Below are positions 44,855-55,651 of a stretch of DNA of 64,000 nt, piece after piece. Positions within the stretch are counted from its first letter, which is position 1. The number at the start of each line of letters is the position of its first letter. The notes below the pieces were generated by a model that was given only the letters and a program-made list of their open reading frames with translations, was not told the DNA's origin and searched no databases. The position numbers were made by a program, and so were the translations under genes. The stretch covers positions 1,045,781-1,109,780 of the forward strand of contig MNCI01002041.1 of assembly GCA_015680685.1 (NCBI GenBank). The letters are read 5' to 3'. This DNA is from Gnetum montanum. Lineage: Eukaryota; Streptophyta; Gnetopsida; Gnetales; Gnetaceae.

Positions 44855-45145
44855 CACAATTTGTCCGAAATGACGTTAAACTACAATTGGTCCGAAATGA
44901 CGTTAAACTACAAGTCCGAAAAGACATTAACTACATTCATGGTCCGGAATGACGTTAAACTATCATGTCCACAACGACATAAAACTAGCCACGATCAGAA
45001 ATGGTCGGTCAACCAAGAAACCACCCATATCGTTCGAAATGTACCTTGTTTACGATTGGGGCCCGAAATGGCCTTAAACTACACATGTGGCCTGAAATGG
45101 CCTTAAACTAGTGCGAATCTGGCCCGAAATGGCCTTAAACTAGAT
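44855..45145 (+). repeat. slot-1 dyad repeats of T2
   Basis: Two subtypes. GTCCGAAATGACGTTAAACTA (GTC-N6-GAC) is at 44,868-45,000 and GGCCCGAAATGGCCTTAAACTA (GGCC-N6-GGCC) at 45,058-45,145. Both arms change together between subtypes. It lies between the converging ends of protease and aORF. Confidence 0.9.
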
Positions 45146-45394
45146 CATCCATTTGTACTTTGTTTTCCTCTTTCGTTTATAATTATACTCTGATTTATAA
45201 TTACATCCGCGCATTATACTTAAACCACAAAAATAAACCAAAACATTTTACATTGTCATGTCGTGTTTGCAATTAAACTCAAAATCAGCAAAAAAAAATT
45301 TATACATGAAATGATGTACAAGTACAAGAGTTAACTAGTTTCATTCATCTCAATTTACAATTCCCATATAAATTTGAGTCAAAAAACTAAAAAA
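45146..45394. other. AT-rich spacer downstream of aORF end
   Basis: Lies between slot-1 repeats and the aORF stop, and is rich in A and T on both strands. It is probably the 3' untranslated region of the antisense gene. Confidence 0.45.
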
Positions 45395-48300
45395 CTAAAC
45401 ATTTGGGACAGGAGGGTTGTCCCCTTTAGACTTGCTGGCATTATGGGCCCCCGCTTCACTGGGGCCAACTTCGTGGACATCATCACCACCTTGATCTTGA
45501 AAATGCAAAAAGAGATAATGAACGTAAGAACAAGAGAAAGATAAAATTTCAAACAATAGGCAGCGAACGAAGTTCATAACAACGAAATGCTTACCGTAGG
45601 AGATCCCCCTAAGCCAAATTCCAGCCGGCAAAGGATTTCCTCTTTTGAGACACTGGTCCAATCGGTCCCATCAAGGCCTAGGTCGACATCTACCAAGGCC
45701 TTCCCCTTGTCAACAGCTGACCAGGTAGGATGCTTTAGAGGAAATTCACCCACAGACACCTCCCCAGAAGTAGTTGTGATTACCCTTATAGGCGACTCCA
45801 TCTCAATAGTTGTGTTTTGAGCAAAGGTATCAAAAGTAGAGCGTAGACCCAGACCCTCCACAAACATTTCCAGTTGACGTTTTCCAATAGATACCTCCTT
45901 CAACGATTTCTTATAATGATGTTTATGGTTCTTTTCATCCTGACCCCATTTGCGTACCTTGGAAGCGAAAGCTTTTTAATCTTGACACTTGAGGTTCAGT
46001 AGGTGTATCTGATCCTTACGCTCTGCTAGTCTCTGTGTCAGTGACACATGACGATTGAGCAGATTCCAGTACCTGGTATACGTGACCTCAGAAGTCTGCC
46101 AAGAGCAATCACCACTTAGTTTAGCAGAGGTGAACTCATACCGAGCCTTGAGATCGTCATGCTCAACTGACAACTCAGAAACTTCCTTCTCCTTTGCCTG
46201 AATCTGCAATCACAACTGTTCGACGGAACACCTACAAGTCCAGAGCGACTTAGCGTTGTGTACAAGACCCTCTGCCACCTCCTCATAAACAGGCCTTGGC
46301 ACCTGCTCAAATTTTGGGGATAATGTGGGCAAACTCTCTATGCTAATTGTCTCAAAAGGATCCCACCTCAGTTTGGCACCTATGCACACGAAAGGAACAA
46401 ATGCTAAAACAACAAAAATAGGGTGTGAAACTCTAAAGCTGCAAATAATTCGAAACATTTATACCTATCTCAGGGTGGGTTTCCTGAATTCGTTCAACAA
46501 CTTCCTCAATGATACTAGCCACAAAATCCATTTTACTTGGCATCTCTATCCAAGTAAATGGCCCACGAGTGCGAGATGGACTAACCTCTGCGATCCTTTC
46601 AAGGGGAACCGTCTTCATGGGTACGTCTAGCCGCATCATCCTAGTTTCGCTGCCTTCGTCTAGAAGAGATGAAAACACAAAAGTAAAATACCATGGAAAC
46701 AACAGCTAACGAAGCAACATAAAATAAAATAAAATAAAACATACTGTGTTCTTTGTCCCCTTCTGGGGGATCGCTTAAGTCCAGGTTTCCCTTAAGAAAG
46801 CTGCTGAACATTTCATCGACACCACCCTGGTCACCCACCAGTTCAGTTTCTGTGGTGTCTTTTCTCAGCTCTTCCGTTCCTCCTGCCTAATCTTTGTCCA
46901 CGTCTTCCTCCTCAGTATTTAGCTCCGTGTTAGCCTCCTCCTCCTCAGTGATAGTCTCTGATGCCTACCTCCTCACTTCTCGAATCAAGTCTGAAGGCAT
47001 CAGTAGCATGTAAGTGGTCAAAGTAAAAATTATGAATAAGACGAAAACGATAAAGCCACAAGTTTACTAAGTTTACTTACCTCGGGTAGACATCTTGAAT
47101 CGTATGCGCTTAACTCATGGCTCGTCAATATTTGAGGCCTCCTCGGTTGAGCGTTCACGCTTTGTTAACTTCGACTTGGCTTTGCCAATAGTCTCTTTGA
47201 TGACCCGTTCTGCCCTTTTTGCAGTGTAAGGCACGTCGTCTGGCTCCAATCCCAAACTGTCACGTGTGTAGATTGAGGTACCAGATGACCCCCCTGTCGT
47301 GATAGATATGGATTCATCAATTCCCTCGAGCGCATCTTGGGACTCAGCAATTTCAAATAAGTGGTTGATCCACGGATGAGATAGTTGACTGCGATCCCGC
47401 AGAACATACTTGTTGTCCGCACGAACCACTAGGAACTCGGCTAAGCGGCAAAGATAGCTAGCAAAGAATGCAAAAGTAAAGTGAGACTGCGCTTTGACAT
47501 TTGAACGCAGTCGCACTATCTCTTTGTGAATTCCCGATAATAAAAATTGGGCCCAGTTATAGCACATGCCAGTTTCTAGGATGGTTCGCATAATACGTAT
47601 AGCTTTAACCCCAAGACTTTGCACCTGGGAAAGGGATTTAGGGAATACTCGTGCCCTAAACAGGGGATATAGTTCATTCACCTCCTCAACCTTTGATTCC
47701 CCCTACATAGGGAATCCCTTGGCACCCTTGGCAATGCCCAACCAGTCCTGTAATTCACGAACCGTATGGAGCTCTTTATGAGCCCTGTCTAAAACTACAT
47801 TTATACCATCTACCGGTACACCAAATAGGTTTGAAAAGAATTTAGGTGACAGATGGAAAACTATCTTAACACCCTTAATATGGGTTTTGTAGTAGGAGAC
47901 AAACTTGTTGAAGGAATCCACGATCCCAATCATCTCTGCTATTGACACATCAGGGCTCGGGGTCGTAAAAAGCTCCATGAGGTCGGCATCGTCTAAACAA
48001 CGAACGATGGATGGCAGAGCATGGGGTCTGCAACCATTTTTCAGCCTTACTGACCTCCTCGAACTTCATAGACAGGGTAGTCTCTGTTCGTCCGCTTGTG
48101 ACAGGGTCTCCGCCAGGAGCAACATCAACTGTAAATACAATTCGAAATCACCATATCAGTATAACCCCCAACAGTTGAACAAACAAGTTAGCACATCTAG
48201 AAAATACTGTCATTTACCTTCAGTTGTGGACTTAGAGGTGCTACCCAAGTCAGAGTCACGAGGAAAGATTGGTCCCTTATGCGACCAATCCTCATGCAAC

Positions 48301-49908
48301 CATCCACGAGCTTTACACAGTGTAAACGCTTTAGAGAACCGTTTGTGAAAGTGGACGATATCACCCTTTATTTGAGCTAATATAGCTCCATGAAGGGTGG
48401 GATCCACCATAAATGTCTCTAGAGCAGTGTAAGCTAGAGCAAGCCCATCATCCTCAACACATGTTCCATCTGGGTTGACTCGGGGCCTGCAAAAGAACGT
48501 TTGTCAAAACAGAAGTAAATGCCAAACAACATAAAAAATAGAAACAACAAGCTTAAACGATCCTACCTATCCACCCGGTACACTGTGCCAAGAGGATTCT
48601 GGAACAACGTGTGCATGTGCGCAGCTAAAAACAGAGTGTTGTTCAGATAATCGCTTCCTTGTGGCAATTGAGCCCACACGCGAGCTAATGGGTGTGTAGA
48701 CCTAGGCCCGCTAGAAGAACCATCCTCAGTTACAAGCGACCCCTCGTTGATGTCTTCCATGAAGACCACGACACCCTCCGCGGCTCCCGGTAGCATGGCC
48801 TCAAGCACGCTCCGTGCCACCAGTTCACTTAAGTGCGACCAGATAACCACTTTGAACCTGTCCAGCATGAAGGCCAGGAATTCACATGCCGCTTCTCTGA
48901 ACCAGACCCCATTATTGTCAACAGTTAGATCTAGGGTAGGTTCATCAACCTCAATGGGGCCAAACCATGTCAGTATCCCAACTAGCTCAACAACCAGAAG
49001 AAAAGGTTCAGTGTCCCTGCAAGCAACCAAAATGCCACCGTAAATCAGCCATGAAAACGACACGAAAATCAAAATTTCGCATTGTAGGCCAACACTTGGA
49101 AAAATTTTTAACTGTTTACACTCGGTGTATACGCTGGGCGTATACGTTGTCAACACTGTTTACACTCGGCGTATACGCTGTCAAAACTATTTATGCTCGG
49201 CATATACGCTGGGCGTATACGCTGTCAAAACTTTTTACGCTCAGTGTATACGTTGGGCATATACGCTGTCAAAACTGTTTACACGGTGAAAACAGTTCTC
49301 GTCATGAAAATAGGTCTACGCTATATACCGCCTGAAAAAGAACCAACTGTTCATGCGCAGTGTATACGCTGTGAAAATTCTCAGCGCATACGCCATAAAA
49401 CCCTTCAGTGTATACGCTGTGTAAACAGTTTGCGCTAAACACTGTGTAAACAGTCTACGCTAGACGCTGTAAACAAACAGTCAGCGTATACGCTAATAAA
49501 ATCGTCTACGCTTCATGCTAGAAATTTGTTTACACTGTGCATTGACAAAAACTGATTACGCTACAAACCCTCCATGCTGTGAACTTACGCTTAGCATATA
49601 GAAATCCTCTACGCTATCTGTCTACGCTGATTATCTACGCTGGGCGTATACGCCAAGGAAATTATCTATGCTAACTGTATACGCCGGGCGTATATGCTAA
49701 AACCCTCTACACTGACTATCTACACTAAGAAACTTGCACAGATGAAAATAATTAACAGAGGCAAGATCAGAGCCTACCTGTGTGATGATCCAGGCGACGA
49801 TGGAATCCTCGACCTAGGTAGACACTGCAGCATGGCCTCGCTCTCCTTCGCGAAGGTCAGGTTAGGTCCCTTCCTCCCCTGGCCTTCCACTTCCTTGCCT
49901 TTGCCCAT
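45395..49908 (-). CDS. antisense multi-exon gene (aORF) of T2 with FCP1-like pseudophosphatase domain
   Basis: Exon 1 (49,908-49,778) encodes MGKGKEVEGQGRKG..., donor CACAG|GTAGGC. Exon 2 (49,016-about 48,568) encodes the HAD-like part: LLVVELVGIL (motif I, normally LxLDxNGxL), EFLAFMLDRFKVVIWS, LARVWAQLP, NNTLFLAAHMHTLFQNP (normally NTLLLDDSPYKALxNP), GTVYRVDR. The acidic catalytic residues are gone. Exon 3 (about 48,487-48,219) continues it. Exon 4 (about 48,130-47,085) is the middle region with FHLSPKFFSNLFGVPVDGI and YNWAQFLLSGIHKE, with a single TAG where T3 has CAG. Then an acidic exon, a short exon with DEGSETRMMRLDVPMK, a coiled-coil exon (QAKEKEVSELSVEHDDLKAR), and a last exon ending NPPVPNV. 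Introns have GT-AG ends at the same places as in T1 and T3. Role unknown. Confidence 0.7.
49017..49777 (-). other. aORF intron 1 of T2 with GCGTATACGC array
   Basis: Donor GTAGGC at 49,777 and acceptor TTGCAG at 49,017. From about 49,120 to 49,720 it holds many GCGTATACGC words (often GTGTATACGCTGGGCGTATACGC) and single TACGCT words, the same word as the T2 LTR. Confidence 0.75.
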
Positions 49909-49914
49909 CTCGGC

Positions 49915-50180
49915 ATCCTCTACGCTGGGATTGATAGGTTTACGCTGAGGGTTAAAACCGTTTATGCTTATGCTGAGCCTCTACGCCGAGTTGGAGTCTA
50001 CGCTGACGCTGAGTTGGGACGTATACGCTGATGCTTCGACCTCTACACTCCGCGTTTACGCTAGGGTTTGGCCGTTTACGCTTACGCTTGGGGTTTGGTT
50101 GCTTACGCTTACGCTAAGGGTTCAGTCGCTTATGCTTACGCCGGGTCGTCTACGCTTACGCTCAAGATTACGCTGCAAAT
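49915..50180 (-). repeat. TTTACGCT array in aORF leader of T2
   Basis: Words YTTACGCT, CTTACGCTTACGC and TCTACGCTG repeat every 10-25 bp between the antisense TATA box and the aORF start. They are like the array in the element's own leader at 40,155-40,870. Confidence 0.8.
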
Positions 50181-50201
50181 TCAATGTAGTAACAAATGAT
50201 G

Positions 50202-50220
50202 CCCCCCCCCCCTTTATATA
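50202..50220 (-). promoter_or_regulatory. antisense TATA box of T2 aORF next to a C11 tract
   Basis: On the minus strand GCGCTATATAAAGG (TATATAAA at 50,220-50,213) is followed by a run of G. It lies about 305 bp upstream of the aORF start. It is the mirror of the T1 box at 17,932. Confidence 0.65.
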
Positions 50221-50309
50221 GCGCTCCGCCGCTGCCACCGCTGTCACCGCCGTCACCTTCTGGTTTGCCTCTTTTTTGCTTTTTTTTTACTCATTTTAAT
50301 CAAAAGTTG

Positions 50310-50310
50310 N
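50310..50310. other. single N
   Basis: One undetermined base after a T-rich tract, between the antisense promoter and slot 2. No duplication is visible around it. Confidence 0.5.
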
Positions 50311-50339
50311 CCCAACTTCACGTGTTCACACCGAACATT

Positions 50340-50590
50340 CTAGCGCAAACATTATACAACCCGGTATGGCCTTAAACTGCCATGACGGCCTGGTATGGCC
50401 TTAAACTACCAAATTGGCCCGATAAGGCCTTAAATTGCCACATACAAACCCCCTACGGTTTGGTAAGGCCTTAACTTGCCACCTGCAGATCACATTTGGC
50501 CTGGTATGGCCTTTAAACTGTCATCACTGCCCGGTATGGCCTTAAACTGCCATACGTCCCGATGTGACGATAAACCACCATTATGCACGT
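50340..50590 (+). repeat. slot-2 dyad repeats of T2
   Basis: About eight units of 25-40 bp with GGCCTGGTATGGCCTTAAACTGCC or GCCCGGTATGGCCTTAAAC cores (GGCC-N6-GGCC). The last unit is GTCCCGATGTGACGATAAAC. It lies between the diverging starts of aORF and RT. Confidence 0.9.
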
Positions 50591-50599
50591 GCACACAAT

Positions 50600-51955
50600 T
50601 TAAGTTGCCTAAGAACATCGAACAATACCCATTAGCTCATTCTGCTCTCTGTTTATTGGCAGGAGCAAGCCTGATGGATTGTCAGCATTTATCCGCACCG
50701 TTAATCATTGACGGACCATATGGCAAAATTGCAAGGGACATCGACATAAATCTCATTCACTTCAGTTCATCAACGGACAACACAGTCATAGCCTCAACAC
50801 AACAAATGCTAGATAACTACAAAGGTATAACAAAACCCCTTGACATAGAAGCTGAAAACATCACCGAAGACTCATTGACCGAAACCCCTATCGCCATGCC
50901 CAATGGAGAAATTAAAATATTAAAATTAAGCACATTACTGCAACCTCAACTGGCCAAAGACATAGAGGAAGTGCTTAGGGATAACATAAAAGCATTCTCT
51001 TGGTCATATACGGACATGCCCAGATTAGACCCTCGAATCATCCAGCATAATATTATTCTTGATCCAAAATTGAGGCCAGTGAAGTAAAAAGCACGAAAGG
51101 TTAAACCCGAGGTGGCATTGGTAGTTTGCAATGAGATCACCAAACTTTATCAGGCTGGTTTCATTCGAGCTGTCGATTACGCCGATTGGGTATCCAACAT
51201 CATCATTGTCCCAAAGAAGAATGGAAGCATTTGCTTATGCATTGACTTCCAGGATTTAAACATTGCAACTATAAAAGATGATTTTCCCCTACCCAGCATC
51301 GATCAACTTGTCGACTCGACCGTTGGGCATGCCCTATTATCTTTTATGGATGGCTTCTCGGGATATAACTAGATACGCATTAACCCGGAGCATCAGCTCC
51401 GGACTACCTTTATGACACCATAGGGAACCTTTTGTTATACAATGATGCCCTTCGGCCTCAAGAATGCTGGGGCCATGTATTAAAGGGCGATGACATTCAT
51501 CTTTAGCGATTACATGTTACACTCGCTCAACAATTACGTGGATGATATCGTGGTTAAATCGAAAGCATCACAACAACATGTACAAGATCTAGACCTAGTA
51601 CTAAAATGTTGTTTAAAATATGAGCTGAGACTTAACCCAAAGAAGTGTGTCTTCGACGTCAAAACAGGAAAAATGCTTGGATTCATAGCCTCGAAAGCAG
51701 GGATACGAGTAGACCTCGATAAAGTTAAGGCCATAAAAAACTTAAAACCACCTAGCAACCTTACTAAACTTTGAGGTCTACAAGGTAGATTACAATTCAT
51801 CAGAAGGTTCATAGAAAAACTAACAGATAAATTAAAACCTATGAACCACTTGCTACGTAAGAACATCCATTTTGAATGGAGTCCACAGTGCCAAGAAGCA
51901 TTCGATAATATTAAAATGGCACTTGCCCGATTACCCACGGTTTATCCACCTAAAA
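50600..51955 (+). pseudogene. reverse transcriptase of T2 with N-terminal spacer
   Basis: One continuous frame. A Tat spacer (SAPLIIDGPYGKIARDID) leads to RT: SYTDMPRLDPRIIQHNIILD, NEITKLYQAGFIRAVDYADW, CIDFQDLNIATIKDDFPLP, FMDGFSGYN, MMPFGLKNAGAMY, active site LNNYVDDIVVKS near 51,540, LRLNPKKCVFDVKTGKMLGF. Stops at 51,085, 51,370, 51,421, 51,481 and 51,772 are each one transition from the expected codon (Q, Q, W, Q, R). No frameshift is present. It makes element cDNA in active relatives. Confidence 0.9.
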
Positions 51956-52344
51956 ATGATAAACCGTTTTACATCTACCTTGCCACTTCGGATTCGTCAA
52001 TCGTGTCTATGCTTTGCCAGAAACAAGATGACGAAACCGAAGTCCCTGTCTATTACTTAAGCCATGCATTAGTCCCCCATGAAAAAAGGTATAATGAGGT
52101 GGAGAAGTCATGTTTAGCTTTGGTCTTTCCTTTAAAGAAATGGTGACATTACCTCTTCCAGAACCAAGTTAACATAATTTGCAAGGATAATGTGTTCAGA
52201 GCCATCACAGGAAACATTTACGAGTCAAGCAGGATAGCCCGTTGGAAAGCCATGATAGCTGAGTTTGACCTGCACTACATAACACAATCATCAGTTAAGG
52301 GTCAAGCCATAGCAAATCAAATGACTACGTCACCAACACACGAT
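51956..52344 (+). pseudogene. RNase H (RT-linked) of T2
   Basis: Continues the RT frame: DKPFYIYLATSDSSIVSMLC, YYLSHALVPHEKRYNEVEKS, ALVFPLKKW with a TGA where T1 has R, then ARWKAMIAEFDLHYITQSSV. This is the usual Ty3/gypsy RNase H layout, though the first catalytic Asp is not in its standard context. Confidence 0.85.
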
Positions 52345-52368
52345 TGAGCGACAATAGAGCCAGAATTT

Positions 52369-52468
52369 CGAGATGAGAATATAAGCGCAATAGACATAGT
52401 GCCCAACGACTACGACGNCCGAGATGAGAATATAAGCGCAATAGACATAGTGCCCAATGACTACGACG
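52369..52468. repeat. 49-bp duplication around an N (assembly artefact)
   Basis: 52,369-52,417 and 52,420-52,468 are the same 49 bases with one difference, separated by the N at 52,418. Removing one copy with the N (51 bp) keeps the frame. Unmerged contig ends explain it best. Confidence 0.8.
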
Positions 52469-52860
52469 CCATTCTAAACTTTGATGGAGCATCCACCTCT
52501 CGAGGGGGAAGCGTTACCGCTATCATCACCTATCCCTCCGGGGAGATCAGACCCTTTGCTTATCGTTTCAATTTTCATTGTACCAACAACATAGCAGAGT
52601 ACGAAGGTCTCCTTAGAGGTCTTATGGTAGCACTAGCTTTAGACATCACGCGGCTTGTGGTTAGAGGAGACTCACAACTGGTCTTAAACCAAGTCACAGA
52701 TATTTATACATGCAAAGCGCAACATTTACAACCATACTATGACTTGGCAAAACATTTAATGAGATGATTTGAAAACATCGATGTGCAACATGTCTCTAGA
52801 AACGACAATACCATCGCAGACACACTGGCCACATTAGCGCTAAACATATCGCCTGACATG
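52460..52860 (+). pseudogene. archaeal-type second RNase H (aRH) of T2
   Basis: AILNFDGASTSRGGSVTAII carries the first catalytic D, NNIAEYEGLLRGLMVALAL the E, and VVRGDSQLVLNQVTD the second D. FENIDVQHVSRNDNTIADTL closes the domain. One TGA at 52,765. All motif residues are present. Presence of this domain before integrase places T2 in Tat/Ogre. Confidence 0.9.
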
Positions 52861-52899
52861 TTCCATACATTGCCAAGCTCCATAATCAACTGTGCCAAA

Positions 52900-54201
52900 C
52901 CAATAACCGATACCCCTGATACTTTGCCAATTGCATCCGTTAGTACAACACACGCGATAGAATGGTATGACGACATAAAAGAGTACCTTCTACGCAGTGA
53001 AACACCACAACATTTAACGAATGCACAAAAAGATGCGATACAAAAACATTCAAAGCAATATGCACTGATAGGAGACACATTCTGTCGTCAATCCTACGAA
53101 GGCATATTGCTAACATGCGTTAGTAGCAATGATGCCCAAACCATCGTTGAACAAGTACACAACGGACTATGCGGAGGACATATAGCACCAAAGGCAATGG
53201 CAACAAAGATTAGACGCTTAGGTTATTATTGGCCACACATGGAGTATGACTGTCTTTCCAAGGCTAAGACATGTAGTACTTGCCAAAGACACAATAATCT
53301 AATCCATGTTCCACCAAACGAGTTGCATACGGCGCAAATCACATGGCCCTTTCAAAAGTGGGGGTTGGACCTTATTGAACCAATAACACCCTCATCTTTT
53401 GCAGGGCACAGTTTCATCATAATCGCAACGAAATATTTCATGAAGTGGGTAGAAGCTGTTCCCCTTCAAAAGACTACATCTAAACACATGTGCAATTTCA
53501 TTCTTGAAAACATTGTAACCCGTTTTGGCATCCCCATGACAATCATCACTGACAACGGGCCACAATTCAACAGTGCTGAAACCAAGACTTTTTGCAAAAA
53601 TCTGGGGATCAAAAACTCATTTTCATCCCCTTACTACCCTCAGGGCAATGGGCAAGCAGAGGCCACCAACAAAACCATCATTACTATACTTAAAAAGATG
53701 CTTATCCAAAGCAAGCGAAGATGGCACGAACAATTGGTATATGCATTGTGGGCATATCGTCCTATGCATCAGACTTCAACAGGTAAAACACCATATAGTC
53801 TTATTTATGGTTCAGAAGCTGTTTTACCTTTGGAATTATAGGTACCATCTTTAAGGATCACACTTTCCGGACTCCTCGACGAAGGACAAAATAATGACCT
53901 ACGCATCATTAACCTGGACTCAGTGGAAGAGGAGCGCATACGTGCACTCGATCAAATCGAATGGTACCAAAAATAGCAATGGCAATGCCATCGGCATGAC
54001 ATTCATAAACACCCCATCAAAGAAGGCAACCTTGTACTTAAGGTCGTTTAGGAACATCCAGACAAATTCTCAACCAACTGGGAAGGGCCCTACTTGGTCA
54101 CTAAAGCATACAATAACGGTGCATTCAAGTTAGTTGATATGGAAAAGCATGAGCTTGAAAATCCAACCAATCACTCATTCCTAAAACCATTCCACATCTA
54201 A
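52900..54201 (+). pseudogene. integrase of T2
   Basis: Zinc region HNGLCGGHIAPKAMATKIRR then CSTCQRHNN. The catalytic triad is D in WGLDLIEP, D in ITDNGPQFNS and E in GNGQAEATNK. Then ALWAYRPMHQTSTGKTPYSL. The frame is open from 52,783 to 53,838, a TAG stands where T1 has CAG (Q), and the GPY/F tail FSTNWEGPYLVTKAYNNGAF lies at about 54,065. The end is LKPFHI and stop at 54,201. DDE residues are intact in the open part. Confidence 0.9.
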
Positions 54202-54224
54202 ACACAGCCAGGTACGTGTAAGTC

Positions 54225-54595
54225 CTAATGTCACAACTATAAACTGACACCACAGCTCGTCTTGGAATCATGACGGTAAACTGATACCATAAAACAGTCC
54301 TGGATCATGACTTAAAACTGATACCATAACTCGTCCTGGCATCATGATGATAAATTGATACCACACAGTGTCTGCAATGATAATAAATTAGCACCCATCC
54401 GACATGACAGTAAATTGCCACAGTTGCATCCACCAGAGTCCGCTAAGACTATAAACTGGTTTGCCTCTTCACGGTCCGCCAAGATTAGAAACTGGCAATA
54501 CACCATCCTCCACGATGCTAAACGGGAAATGTCCAACGAGTCATGATATAAAACTAACCCATGATAGTCCGCTATGACTATAAACTGGCAAGTTC
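54225..54595 (+). repeat. slot-3 dyad repeats of T2
   Basis: Early units read GTCCTGGCATCATGATGATAAACTGATACCA with a longer spacer. Later ones (54,445 and 54,568) read GTCCGCTATGACTATAAACTGGC, matching T1 slot 3. The repeats follow the integrase stop. Confidence 0.85.
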
Positions 54596-55634
54596 ATCTC
54601 TGATTCCTCAATCCGTGGCCATATTCAAACTTCATCAGAATCGCTGCATCGCTCGCCATCAGACGATCCTACCAACATTACTGGCATTCATATTTAGTGC
54701 TTGAAATCTCTTCCAGTGCCTTTGTTCCATCCGTAGCTGTTTAAGTCTAAGCTTGCTTATTCACTCATGGTTTTCTTGTCTTCTTGGAGTTGTGTTTGTA
54801 GGATGACGCTCAGAGGTGTTCGTACAAGAATGCACTTTGTCATAAGTAGCAAGGTGAGACGTTGTTCACAGCCCACGTGGCAAGACTAAATCAAGCCGTT
54901 CACTAGTACATCTCCATTTCCCGCTACATTTCCTACCTATTCATTAACATACTCTACTCAGCCACACCTCTGATACACCCAGTACACTCAAAACTTTGAG
55001 CATGCTGTTGCGCACTGTAACACTTTGAAGCAATTGCAACACACAACATAGCACTTGAGCATGACTACAACATCAAAACAAAGCTTCTTCCAAAAAAAAC
55101 GAGAGACCCTTGGCACTTCCCATACAAGCCCCAGGCGGAAAGGTAGTCATCTTGAAACCAAGTACTCATGTCCAAAATAATCAAGAACATCTCGTTGCAT
55201 AGCTTTGGCTCTCCGCCAACAGGCTCCCTCTAAACACCAAACAAGGGCCCTATTCCTCCAAAGAATGCAACACATCCTCACGTGGCTTTGGTCTTGCTAA
55301 CAAGTCCTCATGGACACTAACCAAGAGTCTTGTTTAGCCAAAGGATGCACATTGCATGTCTTGATTCTGAGTCTACTAAACAATGGCTATTGACAAGGAT
55401 CATCATGATACACACCAGAGCATCCCCTTTACCAAGCACAATCCCTTGGTCAGTTACCGGTCCCCACAATCTCCATTTTCCTGCCAACTATAGATTTACT
55501 TTCCCAATCCTATGTACTATGAAACACGGTGCGATGATGTCTAGTTAGGTGGCAAAAGACAATGTCTTTATCGAGTTGCTTGTGGTGTTTTGCACTTCTT
55601 TGTCGACGCTTCTCTAGTCAATTCCTCCAAGCGT
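54596..55634 (+). other. T2 3' untranslated region
   Basis: It aligns, inverted, with T3 60,835-59,799, including 'tcctcaatccgyggccatattcaaacttcatcag' type sequence and a tandem block near 55,190-55,340 with GGCTCTCCGCCAACAGG. No coding domain. Confidence 0.6.
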
Positions 55635-55651
55635 CAACAAAGAGAGACCAA
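55635..55651 (+). other. polypurine tract of T2
   Basis: CAACAAAGAGAGACCAA right before the 3' LTR start. Confidence 0.75.

Noticed and set aside
49120-49720. Centromeric or other satellite array
   Set aside because: No fixed period; the words lie within an intron of a gene inside a retrotransposon and are mirrored in its LTRs.
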